NCBI RefSeq assembly: GCF_015265435.1
Contig: NZ_JABJWH010000014.1
Location: 1 to 64,000 of the forward strand
Direction of reading: 5' to 3'
DNA length: 64,000 bases
Source: Alloalcanivorax profundimaris
Lineage (GTDB): Bacteria; Pseudomonadota; Gammaproteobacteria; Pseudomonadales; Alcanivoracaceae
Positions 9,411 to 18,908 of this stretch are shown here, in pieces. A program made the translations under genes and the position numbers. Position 1 is the stretch's first letter. Each line of letters starts with the position of its first letter. The notes under the pieces are model-generated. The model was not told the origin of the DNA. It searched no databases and saw only the letters and a program-made list of their open reading frames with translations.

Positions 9411-10423
9411 TTCATACCGCCCACACGGGAAATTTCACTAAGAACCATATCTACCGATATCGAATCCATACAAACAGGATTTCCACAACCAGTTATAAAT
9501 CCGCGCCTGTAGCAGGGCGAACATTCCATGTTAGATGAAACAACAATTAAGTCCCGCGAATAAACGCCTGTATGCATAGGATCTGTTGGTCCATAGAGCC
9601 CAATGACTTTAGTTCCTACAGCTCCAGCCATGTGAGAAACACCATTACAATTTGATACAACAACATCACAACCAGCAAGAAAATCTAACGTCTGAGGAAT
9701 TCCCATCGAACCCGCAATATTAACAACATTAGAGCGGTCATTGTAACTTGCTATCTCTTCCCCCAAAGCAGCCTCTTCCGGGCCACCAACCACATAAACA
9801 GGAAGATTAAAATTCTTATTTATTTCGTGGATCAAATTTGAATATTTTTCAGGCGACCAACGCTTATGCTTTTCTATCTGCCCAGAGCCTGGCGCTATGG
9901 CCACTCTCTTTAGCGCGCCCGCTGATTCAAGTCTATAACTTCTCTTTTTTTTGTCCCAAGAAAAAAGCGCATCATCGATATCATAACCAAACCATTGCAG
10001 AACCTTGCAATTCTCTATAACTTTGTGCTCTTTAGTGGCCCTAAAATTATACGTATTCAAAAATGAAAGGCGCCCCTTCCAGCCAATTCTTTGAGGCACC
10101 AAAAGAAAAATAGATAACAATGAATACAACGCCGTATTAACACCGTACTGAGAAAAAACCACCCCAGGCTTTTTTCTTTTTACCCAACGCCATAACCTAA
10201 AAGCTCTCCTGATCAACGTTTCTTTTTGGCCAGAGAGCGAAAAACACTCCAATTGACTTTGATCAAGAAAATATTTCGCGATTTCCACCGAAGCAAGGTC
10301 TTTCACGATTAAAACTAGTTTAACTTCTTTATACTGGAGGTAGCTGAGAACTGGCAACATCATAACGAAGTCACCAATACCGTGCGTGCATACAAACAAG
10401 GCTTTATTCGGACGATCGCTCAT
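9407..10423 (-). CDS. Glycosyltransferase family 9 (heptosyltransferase-like)
   Basis: A 338-residue protein with the GT9/heptosyltransferase pattern: 'VAIAPGSGQIEKHKRWSPEKYSNLI' near residues 168-192 and 'CDVVVSNCNGVSHMAGAVGTKVIGLYGPTDP' near 254-284, the ADP-heptose-binding half. The C-terminal 40 residues carry a cysteine-rich segment (CSPC, CGNPVC) seen in some GT9 members. The adjacent GmhA-like gene makes heptose the natural donor guess, but GT9 proteins elsewhere use other donors. It lies in the AT-rich core of the capsule operon and is 3 nt from the sulfotransferase gene upstream. Confidence 0.83.
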   Translation of the reverse strand: MSDRPNKALFVCTHGIGDFVMMLPVLSYLQYKEVKLVLIVKDLASVEIAKYFLDQSQLECFSLSGQKETLIRRAFRLWRWVKRKKPGVVFSQYGVNTALYSLLSIFLLVPQRIGWKGRLSFLNTYNFRATKEHKVIENCKVLQWFGYDIDDALFSWDKKKRSYRLESAGALKRVAIAPGSGQIEKHKRWSPEKYSNLIHEINKNFNLPVYVVGGPEEAALGEEIASYNDRSNVVNIAGSMGIPQTLDFLAGCDVVVSNCNGVSHMAGAVGTKVIGLYGPTDPMHTGVYSRDLIVVSSNMECSPCYRRGFITGCGNPVCMDSISVDMVLSEISRVGGMK

Positions 10424-10426
10424 ATC

Positions 10427-11338
10427 TTATTTATCTTCATGATAGAAATGGGGCCACCAGGCTTCCAAATCACCCACCTTGACCGAAACCCGAAGGACAT
10501 CCCTTTTGTAGTAATCAATAAGAAATTTTTTATCTTCCTCTTTAATAGGCTTATAACTTTTGGTGGAAGAATTTGCTTTTCTAATAAATGAGATCATTCT
10601 TTTCCTGCTTCTTTCAGGAATTATTATCTTGGCCAATCTTTTTAAAGGGGAATCTTTATATAATGCTCTTGCCAGCCCCGGCACTAGCGCGACCTTTGCA
10701 GAATTAGTAATTTCTTTATCGGGAATCTCGGTGCAGTTTACCCCTATGAAATTGAACACTTTTTCTAGCACATATTCTCTTTGCGAAAGGTATTGCTCAT
10801 GTAAAATAATCAATAAGTTTTCGCTTCCGAATAAACGTTCAAGCCTAGATATTTGTTCAAAGTAAAGCCCCTTTGCAAGATAGCTCTTGTGCCTATCAAC
10901 ATCTACCCCTTTGATCTCCCGTTCTATAGCTTCTCTAAAATTCGTTTTTCTTTCCGCTCCACGATATCGCTGATACCAGAATGAGGAATAAGCTCGACTA
11001 ACTGGTTCACGAAGAAGTATGATCAACTTCGTATTCTCGTTGTGTTCTCTCAGCCTTCTCGCTGCTTCAGGCTCATAACAGATACCTACATTCTTCGCCA
11101 CAACCAGGTGATTTCCAGAAGGAATGTCACCAAATTCATCATAAAAACAGGCTGAGAAAGACCGTTTAAACCGACTCTCAGGCAGAAAGTATGAAAATTC
11201 CGGATCATAATTCGTGACTTGCTCCCCCTTAAATTTTCCAGGTATAGCAACATTTTCATGCTTGCCTATATCGCTGAGCAAAGCACTAGTGCCAGCTTTC
11301 TCTACCCCTACAATCATTACATCTATCAGATCTTTCAT
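10427..11338 (-). CDS. PAPS-dependent sulfotransferase 1
   Basis: A 303-residue sulfotransferase-domain protein. The 5'-phosphosulfate loop is visible near residues 11-22 ('GVEKAGTSALLSD'), and the 3'-phosphate-binding segment near 106-118 ('LREPVSRAYSSFW'), both standard for carbohydrate sulfotransferases. It would transfer sulfate from 3'-phosphoadenosine 5'-phosphosulfate (PAPS) to the polysaccharide or its lipid-linked precursor in the cytoplasm. It has no signal peptide or membrane segment. A second sulfotransferase gene lies 2 nt upstream, and an APS kinase gene at 36813-37427 could supply PAPS. Strongly AT-rich. Confidence 0.88.
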   Translation of the reverse strand: MKDLIDVMIVGVEKAGTSALLSDIGKHENVAIPGKFKGEQVTNYDPEFSYFLPESRFKRSFSACFYDEFGDIPSGNHLVVAKNVGICYEPEAARRLREHNENTKLIILLREPVSRAYSSFWYQRYRGAERKTNFREAIEREIKGVDVDRHKSYLAKGLYFEQISRLERLFGSENLLIILHEQYLSQREYVLEKVFNFIGVNCTEIPDKEITNSAKVALVPGLARALYKDSPLKRLAKIIIPERSRKRMISFIRKANSSTKSYKPIKEEDKKFLIDYYKRDVLRVSVKVGDLEAWWPHFYHEDK

Positions 11339-11340
11339 CG

Positions 11341-12222
11341 TTACTCCGATGACCTATCCAACCAAGACGTCAAATCTCTACCTAAGAGCTCTGACAGTCG
11401 CTCTAAATCATTACGGTAAAAAACCTTTAGATTATTGAATTGCTGATCACTAATAGGAGGATACTCATTCTCTTGGTATTTATTCATAATTCCAATAGTT
11501 ATTTTTCTTTTTATACCAAATGGAACAAAAATTCTAACCAGCCTTTTCACCATCTTATTTCCAGCCAGCTTTAGTAATTTTCTATAAAACTCATTATTAT
11601 TCATTCCGCCTTTATTGTGAACTATAAAGTCGGCACCCGAGCTGGGCTTTTCCAATCCAAAAAAGTCAAAACACTCACCGCAAACTCTTTCAGGATCACT
11701 TTTAAGGTCGTCATAAGTTAAAACTAAAACGTTTTTTTGCCCAAAAATATCTATATAATTTTTAACCTTTTCATAGTATAGGCCGTAGTTCGCGTAATGT
11801 AGCTCAAATCTAGCTCCACATTGTATTCTCTCTCGCTCTTTTACCAGAGCTTCATCGAAAGAAAGTTCCTCCGTACCCTCCCTCACCCTGTGCCAATAAT
11901 CAGAGTAGGCTCTAAATATTGGATTCCTAAGTATTATAATTATTTTCATATCGGGGTTCATTTTATAAATCTGTCCAGGTGCTTCACGTGAATACAGATA
12001 GGAGACAGATTTCTCACCTGCTATAATATTTGACGGGATATTATTAAATAGGCTTAAGTACCGATCTTGAGATTCGATTTGGAGGCCTGCGTTTTCATAT
12101 TCGCCAAAAAACTCAAGCCCTTCCGAAACGACTCGGATTTTTGGGTGCGCATTGAGGTACCTCGATAGCGAGGTCGTACCACTTTTCGCTCCCCCTACTA
12201 TTAAAAAATCAGGCTTTCTCAT
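11341..12222 (-). CDS. PAPS-dependent sulfotransferase 2
   Basis: About 293 residues, a second sulfotransferase clearly different in sequence from its neighbour. It starts with 'KPDFLIVGGAKSGTTSLSRYLNAHP', the PAPS 5'-phosphosulfate loop, and has 'ILRNPIFRAYSDYWH' near residue 100, the 3'-phosphate-binding segment. The start chosen is ATG at 12220-12222 because GGAGG lies 5 nt upstream; an earlier in-frame start four codons upstream lacks this. The 5' end overlaps the wzy gene by 14 nt. Two distinct enzymes suggest sulfation at two positions or on two sugars. Confidence 0.87.
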   Translation of the reverse strand: MRKPDFLIVGGAKSGTTSLSRYLNAHPKIRVVSEGLEFFGEYENAGLQIESQDRYLSLFNNIPSNIIAGEKSVSYLYSREAPGQIYKMNPDMKIIIILRNPIFRAYSDYWHRVREGTEELSFDEALVKERERIQCGARFELHYANYGLYYEKVKNYIDIFGQKNVLVLTYDDLKSDPERVCGECFDFFGLEKPSSGADFIVHNKGGMNNNEFYRKLLKLAGNKMVKRLVRIFVPFGIKRKITIGIMNKYQENEYPPISDQQFNNLKVFYRNDLERLSELLGRDLTSWLDRSSE

Positions 12223-13525
12223 TAACGCCTCCAAATGATTTTAATGGCCCCACGACCATAGCTGAGAAAAGAAGCCCGAATACCATAAAATAAATACCGC
12301 CGACAGAGCCTCTCAGAACCAACACGCTGGTAACGATGAAGTAGGAAAAAAATACCGATCTGGCGTATGACGAGGATTTTTTTATGTAGACGTTAGCGAT
12401 GTATAAACCGAGAATAACAAAAAATGGGAAAAACAAGATTCCAGGTATAGCGCCAAAACTGAGCGCAAATAAGCCGATTATTCCGGGGGGCATGTTACCC
12501 GCTCGAGCCTCATTCGAAGCCCCGATATCTTTAGCAAACATTGCGGGTATACCTTCAGGTTTTAAGCCGTATGAAATAGACTCGGGAATTGGTAAGAAAA
12601 TGATACGCCGGATAACAGCAAGTGGATACAAGATATCTTCTTGATCGTTAAGCTTTATAGCTTCAAGCGATGCCCTATAGAAGTAGGTCGTATCCCCACG
12701 CCTAAAAAGTTCAGAATTTTCCGATGAACGCTCATATAAAGTAGCCAGAAAATTTTCACTTTCTTCGACACTCATATTTCTACCGTATTGCCATGCATAC
12801 AAAAATGCAAAGCACAAAAGTAGAATAGCCAATGTCTTTTTTGTCACCACGATCTTGCCTTTCATATCGTAGTGCCCAGCCAAAAAACCAGACATGAGAA
12901 ACAAGACCCATTTTCTACCGCCTGACACTGAAATCAATGCGAGGATAGTGGCGTACACTAAAATAGAAAGCACCTTGTTTGGAAAGCCCCTTTTATAGTC
13001 ATAGTATGCATAAGGCGCAACCAATGAAAAAAGGTATAATCCAACATTTAGATAAAAACTATCTACAGTTCCTTCGGCAAACCATGCGAATCTTGCTGCG
13101 GAAGCAAGATCTTTTATTGACATTCCAGTTCCGAAGATATAAACCGCTCCACCAGCCAGAACGCCTACGCCCAAAGCATAATGTAGGCGCTGCTCTTTAT
13201 ATCCAGTAACCAAGGTTTTTTTAACTCTCTCCTTTTTTCTCCAAAAAAGGGAAAGGGCAAAGAATGAAAGGGAAAGAAGCAGAACATACATCGAATATAG
13301 AAAATAGACGTCATCATTCGTTATGACATGATCATAGCCCCACCTTATTGTGTAGGCATAGCCACCGATATTGCTAATCAACGGCACAAAGATATACAGT
13401 ATCCCGAACAAGACGCCAAAGTACGTAAAACAAGCGTAGCCATACATGCTTTTCCTATAAAATATATAGCAGGAAAAAAGCATCAAAATGAGACTTAGAG
13501 ACAGTATAGCGCTACTAACAAACAC
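12209..13525 (-). CDS. Wzy-type O-antigen/capsule polymerase
   Basis: A 438-residue integral membrane protein with about 11-12 hydrophobic segments and a large loop (roughly residues 250-330, containing 'RRGDTTYFYRASLEAIK' and 'RAGNMPPGIIGLFALSFG'). This layout matches oligosaccharide-repeat-unit polymerases of the Wzy/WzyE/OAPol group, which link undecaprenyl-bound repeats on the periplasmic face. Sequence conservation in this family is low, so the call rests on topology and on its place between the wec genes and the sulfotransferases. AT-rich. Confidence 0.8.
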   Translation of the reverse strand: MFVSSAILSLSLILMLFSCYIFYRKSMYGYACFTYFGVLFGILYIFVPLISNIGGYAYTIRWGYDHVITNDDVYFLYSMYVLLLSLSFFALSLFWRKKERVKKTLVTGYKEQRLHYALGVGVLAGGAVYIFGTGMSIKDLASAARFAWFAEGTVDSFYLNVGLYLFSLVAPYAYYDYKRGFPNKVLSILVYATILALISVSGGRKWVLFLMSGFLAGHYDMKGKIVVTKKTLAILLLCFAFLYAWQYGRNMSVEESENFLATLYERSSENSELFRRGDTTYFYRASLEAIKLNDQEDILYPLAVIRRIIFLPIPESISYGLKPEGIPAMFAKDIGASNEARAGNMPPGIIGLFALSFGAIPGILFFPFFVILGLYIANVYIKKSSSYARSVFFSYFIVTSVLVLRGSVGGIYFMVFGLLFSAMVVGPLKSFGGVNEKA

Positions 13526-13533
13526 GTTGGTTC

Positions 13534-14811
13534 CTACTCTTTCTTTATGGATTGCAGCATACCTGCAACATCGAGAACCTGTTTACCATTAAAATCCAAA
13601 TCACGAAATTCTTTATGGGCCACAAGAACAACTACAATATCTGCTTGACTCAACCCTTCTTCTATATCAACTAGATGACCTTCGATGTTGGAACCATCAA
13701 TCTTAGCATGAGGATCACATACATACAGACTTCCTTCATGAATCGCAGCCAAATTATTAATGATCTCCAATGAGGGGCTTTCTCTCATATCGCCCACATC
13801 CGCTTTATATGTAGCGCCTAGACACAAAATATTGATATCGCTCTTTTTGGCTGCTCCCGCGCTAATCTTATCGACCATCTCCATGATTTTTTTTACGACC
13901 CAAGCGGGCTTCGAGGAATTAACACGACGAGCTGCCGTTATGAGATTGCTTTGGTCAGGGTTATTAGAGGCTATAAACCATGGGTCTACTGCAATACAAT
14001 GCCCTCCAACGCCGGGGCCTGGCTGCAGAATATTCACTCTTGGGTGTCTGTTCGCCATCGAGATCAATTCCCAAACATCAATGCCAGATCTATCGCAGAT
14101 CATTGACAGTTCATTGGCAAATGCAATATTTACATCCCTAAACGCATTCTCAGTCAGCTTTGCCATCTCAGCTGTTTTTGCATCAGTTATAAGAAAGTCG
14201 CCTCTTACAAATGTTTTGTAGAGATTGCACGCAGCCGCGCTGCATCTCGAAGTCATCCCACCAACAATTCTGTCATTTTCCACTAACTCATGCATAATAC
14301 GTCCGGGAAGTACACGTTCCGGACAATGTGCCAGATTAATGTCGGCATCCTCACCGACACATTGTGGGAATGTCAGGTCAGGTCTCGCTTGCTTTAACCA
14401 GTTCGCCAGAATCTCCGTCGCTCCTACCGGCGAAGTCGATTCTAAGATGACAAGATTCCCTTTTTCTAGAACTGGTGCAATAGAATCAGCAGCCGATTTT
14501 ATATAGCTTAAGTCAGGAGTCGGTATTTCACCTTCTTTTTGTCCTTTTTTAAAAGGCGTAGGCACTGCCACAAGAAAAGCTTGTGCCGGTTCCGGACGTG
14601 TAGTGGCCAGCAAATAACCTTCTCTTACAGCTGCCCGCACCGTAATATCTAATTCCGGCTCATCAATATGAATCTCGCCGCGATTAATAGTTTCTACGGC
14701 ATCCTGATTGATATCCACGCCTATCACCTTCTTACGACGAGAGGCAAACATTGCAGCCGTAGGCAATCCGATATATCCCAGTCCGACTACACAGATCGTA
14801 TCAAATCTCAT
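13534..14811 (-). CDS. wecC: UDP-N-acetyl-D-mannosamine dehydrogenase
   Basis: A 425-residue nucleotide-sugar dehydrogenase. The N-terminal NAD-binding 'VVGLGYIGLPTAAMFASRRKKVIGVDIN' and the catalytic-cysteine motif 'GPGVGGHCIAVDPWFI' near residues 260-275 are visible. The enzyme oxidises UDP-ManNAc twice to UDP-ManNAc-uronate (UDP-ManNAcA), a common capsule sugar and a plausible target of the heparinase-like lyase. The assignment to WecC instead of UDP-GlcNAc dehydrogenase rests on the 'WecB next door' context and the N-terminal pattern. The 86 nt before its start is an ordinary short gap. Confidence 0.9.
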   Translation of the reverse strand: MRFDTICVVGLGYIGLPTAAMFASRRKKVIGVDINQDAVETINRGEIHIDEPELDITVRAAVREGYLLATTRPEPAQAFLVAVPTPFKKGQKEGEIPTPDLSYIKSAADSIAPVLEKGNLVILESTSPVGATEILANWLKQARPDLTFPQCVGEDADINLAHCPERVLPGRIMHELVENDRIVGGMTSRCSAAACNLYKTFVRGDFLITDAKTAEMAKLTENAFRDVNIAFANELSMICDRSGIDVWELISMANRHPRVNILQPGPGVGGHCIAVDPWFIASNNPDQSNLITAARRVNSSKPAWVVKKIMEMVDKISAGAAKKSDINILCLGATYKADVGDMRESPSLEIINNLAAIHEGSLYVCDPHAKIDGSNIEGHLVDIEEGLSQADIVVVLVAHKEFRDLDFNGKQVLDVAGMLQSIKKE

Positions 14812-14897
14812 ATGATTCCCTGCTTTAGTGGCAATATTGCTTCTATCAATGTCCGCAGACAGAAAGTCTGTTAGCTATAAGGACTGACCTTCACTAC

Positions 14898-16025
14898 TCA
14901 TAAGAGAGACTTAGCAATATGGTCGGCAATTTGTTCGGAGGCTGTGCCGTCTCCATATGGATTATGCGCCCTGCTCATCTCTTCCCAAACGCCATGTTCA
15001 GTCAGTAAACGGTGCGTTTCATTGAAAATACGGTCGCTTTTGGTTCCTATAATTTTAACGGTACCCGCAGAGACAGCATCAGGCCGCTCAGTAGTGTCCC
15101 GCATTACAAGAACAGGTTTACCTAAGGAGGGAGCTTCTTCTTGAATGCCGCCAGAATCAGTAAGAATCAGCCGTGCATTCATCATTAACCACACAAAGGG
15201 CAGATAATCTTGCGGTGGAACCAAATGTACGTTACTGAAGCTTTTCAGAAATCGATTGACCGGTTCCTGCACGTTCGGGTTTAGATGTACCGGATATACG
15301 AATTCTTTATCCTTGTGCACTTCTGCCAACTTAGCGATAGCTTGGCAAATCCGCTCAAACCCCCCGCCGAAACTTTCTCGCCGGTGGCCAGTTATTAAAA
15401 TGAGATGGCGCTCCAGACCGTAAGGCAGTTGCTCCTTCAGATCCGCACATAGTCCATCGTCACTTTCGATTTTTTCTTTCACCCATAGAAGGGCATCAAT
15501 AACCGTATTGCCGGTCACTTTTACGGCATCTTCGCTGATGCCCTCCCCTAGTAAGGCCTGACGCGCCGTATTGGTAGGCGCGAAGTGGAGCCGCGCCAGA
15601 TTTCCAGTCAACTTACGATTGGCTTCCTCCGGCCAAGGGGATAAGAGATTTCCTGTCCGTAGCCCCGCCTCCACATGGCCTATAGGGATTTTCTGATAGA
15701 ACGCGGCCAACGAGGCAGCCACGGTTGTGGTGGTGTCACCGTGCACTAGGACCATATCCGGCTTTTCATCCTGAAGAATACCTCTCAGGCCTAGGAGGAT
15801 ACGGGAGGTAATATCGTAGAGATCCTGGCCCGGGGCCATTATATTTAGATCGTGATGCGGCGTTAGCCCGAAAAGTCTCAAAACTTGATCCAACATTTCC
15901 CTATGCTGGGCTGTCACGCAAAGGCGGCTTTCGAAACGGGGATCGGTATCGAGTTGCTTGACCACGGGGGCCATCTTGATCGCCTCAGGGCGTGTTCCGA
16001 AAATGCTCAGTACTTTTTTAGTCAT
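14898..16025 (-). CDS. wecB: UDP-N-acetylglucosamine 2-epimerase
   Basis: A 375-residue protein of the normal WecB length. It starts '[22 protein letters not shown]' and carries '[32 protein letters not shown]' near residues 95-126 and '[30 protein letters not shown]' near 285-314, all hallmark epimerase segments. It makes UDP-ManNAc from UDP-GlcNAc in the cytoplasm and feeds the WecC enzyme encoded just downstream. It starts the sugar-specific part of the operon. Confidence 0.93.
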   Translation of the reverse strand: MTKKVLSIFGTRPEAIKMAPVVKQLDTDPRFESRLCVTAQHREMLDQVLRLFGLTPHHDLNIMAPGQDLYDITSRILLGLRGILQDEKPDMVLVHGDTTTTVAASLAAFYQKIPIGHVEAGLRTGNLLSPWPEEANRKLTGNLARLHFAPTNTARQALLGEGISEDAVKVTGNTVIDALLWVKEKIESDDGLCADLKEQLPYGLERHLILITGHRRESFGGGFERICQAIAKLAEVHKDKEFVYPVHLNPNVQEPVNRFLKSFSNVHLVPPQDYLPFVWLMMNARLILTDSGGIQEEAPSLGKPVLVMRDTTERPDAVSAGTVKIIGTKSDRIFNETHRLLTEHGVWEEMSRAHNPYGDGTASEQIADHIAKSLL

Positions 16026-16115
16026 GGGTCCTTGCCGCTATTCAGATTTTGGGCGCGACTGAATGGCCACGCTGTGTATACGAGAATTTGATCGGAGAAT
16101 AGAAATTCTTTTCGC

Positions 16116-16138
16116 GGCTAAAGCCACTCCTACGAGGG
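16116..16138. repeat. REP-like half palindrome in the wzc-wecB gap
   Basis: The sequence CGCGGCTAAAGCCACTCCTAC is a single, slightly degenerate REP unit. It sits in the 230-nt gap between wecB and wzc. The same gap also has an inverted repeat at about 16217-16248 (GCCACCCG ... CGGGTGGC) just after the wzc stop on the minus strand; it lacks a T-run, so it is more likely an RNA stem than a strong terminator. Confidence 0.5.
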
Positions 16139-16255
16139 TCAGCGCGGTGAAAAGATGTCGACGCAATATGTAGATATTGGTTTTGCGCGTATGCTAGCGG
16201 GCAGGTCTTTAGCGAGGTGCCACCCGGCGCGCTGATTCACGCGGGTGGCTTGATC

Positions 16256-18460
16256 CTAGTTAGTACTTTCGTATTTGTAGTTATAGTAACCGTATTCGTT
16301 ACTGGCACGCCGTTCAATGCAGTTCAAGATTGCACCTTTGATCTCCACCTTGTTCTGCTCGAAGCGGTTGAAGGTAACATCCACTTCTTTCACCGAGTTC
16401 TGGCCGTAGCGGGTCACGATCAGACTGGTGCCGGCCAGTTGGCCGATGATGGCGGCGTCGGTCACCGCCAGGATCGGTGGCGTATCCACCAGCACCAGGT
16501 CGTATTGCTCGGAAAGGCGCTCCATAAGCTGCTTGAAGCGAGGGTGCATAAGCAGTTCCGCCGGGTTCGGTGGCACCTGCCCGCGCGGGATGAAGTGCAG
16601 GTTCTCCACCTTGGTATCGTGGATGATTTCGCTCTCCTGCGCTTGGTCGGCGAGCCAGTCCGAGAGGCCTTTGTCATTCTGGTTCTCGAAGTAGCGGTGC
16701 AGGTGGCCCTTGCGCATGTCCGCATCCACCACGATAACCTTCTGTCCAACCTGAGCCAGCACAGCGGCGAGATTGGCGCTGATAAAGGATTTACCGACCT
16801 CCGGGCTTGGGCCAGAGATCATCATGACTTTGTTTTCTGCTTCCAGCATGGCGAAGTGCAGACTGGTCCGCAGACTTCTCAGGGCCTCCACCGCCAGGTC
16901 TGCCGGATCATCTTGAGCCAGTAAGGGAATGGCCTCATGACGGCCGCGACGGCGGCGGCGCATCAAGGCCACCAGGCGATCAAGCTTCTGTTGATGCTCG
17001 GAAAGCGGCACCGCAGCGTATACCGGGATACCCTGCTCTTCCAATTGATCGGGACTTTGGATACCTCGATGCAGGGCTGCATGCAGTAGCACATAGCCCA
17101 CCGCCCCCATCAAACCCAGCAACGCAGAGAGAGCCGCCAAAAGGCCTGTTCTGGGCTTTACCGGATCGGGTTGGACCAGCGCCTCATCAATGATGCGCAC
17201 ATTCCCTACCGTACTGGCTTTCATGATACGCAGCTCCTGAACCTTATTGAGGAGGCCCACGTAGATCTGCTGATTCACCTCGACATCGCGCATCATGCGA
17301 AGCACTTCCTGCTGTGTCTCCGGCAGATTCTTGATCTGCGACTCGATCTGCTCTTTTTCCTGCAAGAGAGACTGGCGCTGTTGGAGTAGCGTCCGATAGG
17401 CTGGGTGCGATTGGGTGAAGCGTGCGGAAATCTCGCTTTCCTTGATCTTTAATTCGTTGAGCTTAGCCTCAATACCTACCAGCCGCTCCAGGACAGACTG
17501 CGTTTCAAGACTCAGGTCCACGGATTCACTTTTCAGGCGATACTTATTGAGCTGCTCTTCGGCACTGGTCAGCTTTTCCTTGATCTCCGGAAGCTGCTCG
17601 TCAAGAAAATCGAGGCTCTTTTCCGCTTCCGCGGCGTTGCGCTGGATGTTTTGGGTTTGGTATGTCTGGGCAACGGCGTCCAATACTTCGAGGATCCGCT
17701 GTGGTCTTGGCCCGGTCAGGCTCATACTAATGATGCCAGTGTCCCGGCCTTGCTCGCTGACACTTAAACGAGCCCGCAGGTTATTAATGGCCGTCAGTCT
17801 ATCTTGACGGATCAATACGAGAGCTTCTTCGCCGGGTTGCCATTCAGCAAGAGAAAGGCGAACTCGACCGTCTTCACTGACCAAAGGCTCCGAGGGGTTA
17901 CCTTTTGCGATCAGCGCCCCTTCATAAAAAAGAGCGGCGTCGCCGTTCTCCGCCGCTTTCAGGGTAAACGCCTCCCCCTGCCATTTTTCGGGCACGGTGA
18001 AGCTTTCGACGGTGACGAAGGTTTCACTGTCGCGGTATCCGGCGAATAGAGGGCGTGGTGCAAACTCAGGAGCGGGGTCAGGTGCACCAAACCGCCCGAC
18101 TAACGGCAGGCGGTCTGGCTCAACACTAATCGTCATATTGAACTGATCGACGACCTGGCCCAGGACCAAGCGGGAGCGGATGATCTGAATTTCCGCGTCG
18201 GAGGACGACTCCTCCGCGAACATCTCGCTCAGTTCTTCAAAACCAGGCAGACCAGATTGCTTCTTTTCGACCTGGAGCAGGGCATCCGACTTATAAATAG
18301 GAGTCGCCATAAAGGCATAGCCAAGCCCCAGGAGCAGAGCCAGCAAAGTCGTTCCGAAAATCAGCCAAACATTGTCCACCAACAGGGCCCAAAGACGCTG
18401 CAGATCAATCTCGTCATCCGTTACATTGAACCGCTTATTAGTGCCTTGCTGGTCACTCAT
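16256..18460 (-). CDS. wzc: Polysaccharide co-polymerase / tyrosine autokinase
   Basis: A 734-residue Wzc-type protein. A transmembrane helix near residue 35 begins the Wzz domain, a long periplasmic coiled coil follows (about 270-390), and a second helix lies near residue 440. The cytoplasmic BY-kinase domain has Walker A 'GPSPEVGKSFISANLA', A' 'VIVVDADMRKGH' and B 'YDLVLVDTPP'. The C-terminus ends in a tyrosine cluster (YGYYNYKY) for autophosphorylation. With Wza and Wzb it controls chain length and export of high-molecular-weight polymer. Confidence 0.95.
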   Translation of the reverse strand: MSDQQGTNKRFNVTDDEIDLQRLWALLVDNVWLIFGTTLLALLLGLGYAFMATPIYKSDALLQVEKKQSGLPGFEELSEMFAEESSSDAEIQIIRSRLVLGQVVDQFNMTISVEPDRLPLVGRFGAPDPAPEFAPRPLFAGYRDSETFVTVESFTVPEKWQGEAFTLKAAENGDAALFYEGALIAKGNPSEPLVSEDGRVRLSLAEWQPGEEALVLIRQDRLTAINNLRARLSVSEQGRDTGIISMSLTGPRPQRILEVLDAVAQTYQTQNIQRNAAEAEKSLDFLDEQLPEIKEKLTSAEEQLNKYRLKSESVDLSLETQSVLERLVGIEAKLNELKIKESEISARFTQSHPAYRTLLQQRQSLLQEKEQIESQIKNLPETQQEVLRMMRDVEVNQQIYVGLLNKVQELRIMKASTVGNVRIIDEALVQPDPVKPRTGLLAALSALLGLMGAVGYVLLHAALHRGIQSPDQLEEQGIPVYAAVPLSEHQQKLDRLVALMRRRRRGRHEAIPLLAQDDPADLAVEALRSLRTSLHFAMLEAENKVMMISGPSPEVGKSFISANLAAVLAQVGQKVIVVDADMRKGHLHRYFENQNDKGLSDWLADQAQESEIIHDTKVENLHFIPRGQVPPNPAELLMHPRFKQLMERLSEQYDLVLVDTPPILAVTDAAIIGQLAGTSLIVTRYGQNSVKEVDVTFNRFEQNKVEIKGAILNCIERRASNEYGYYNYKYESTN

Positions 18461-18479
18461 ACCCTGCTTTTCCTCATCA

Positions 18480-18908
18480 TTATACTTTCCGCAGCCAGCC
18501 TTCCACGGCCTGGCTCATCATCGGGTAAATCCGCTCGAACACTTCCCTGCCCCGTCGGTAGGGGTCGGGAATGTCCTGCCCGCCGTTCCAATGGCTGAGC
18601 AGGAAGGTTTTACCGCTGGCTTCCGGGAACCGCTGGATGATGCGGTCCCGTTGGCGGGCTTCCATCACCAGGATCAGCTCCGCTTCACGGCAGTGCAGGC
18701 TCTCCAGCTTGCGCGCCTTGTGGGGTGGGCACGTCAAGCCGTTGGCCTGGGCCACCTCCCGGGCGGTGGCGTCCATGTCGTGGCCTTCCAGGCCCACCAG
18801 GCCGGCGGATGCCACGGTCTTTTCCGGCCGGGCGGCCTGAAGCATGGCCGCCACGGTGGGGCTGCGGCAGATGTTGCCGTCGCAGACCACCAGGATCCGT
18901 TCAAACAT
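18480..18908 (-). CDS. wzb: Low-molecular-weight protein tyrosine phosphatase
   Basis: A 142-residue LMW-PTP with the P-loop 'VCDGNICRSPTVAAML' (CX5R, Cys near residue 9) at the N-terminus and the catalytic Asp in 'IPDPYRRGREVF' near residue 115. It removes phosphate from the tyrosine tail of Wzc, allowing cycles of polymer assembly. The start codon overlaps the wza stop region, and wzc begins 19 nt after its end, the usual wza-wzb-wzc order. Confidence 0.94.
   Translation of the reverse strand: MFERILVVCDGNICRSPTVAAMLQAARPEKTVASAGLVGLEGHDMDATAREVAQANGLTCPPHKARKLESLHCREAELILVMEARQRDRIIQRFPEASGKTFLLSHWNGGQDIPDPYRRGREVFERIYPMMSQAVEGWLRKV

Noticed and set aside
16217-16248. Inverted repeat after wzc as a terminator
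   Set aside because: No T-run follows, and the operon must continue into wecB across this gap.
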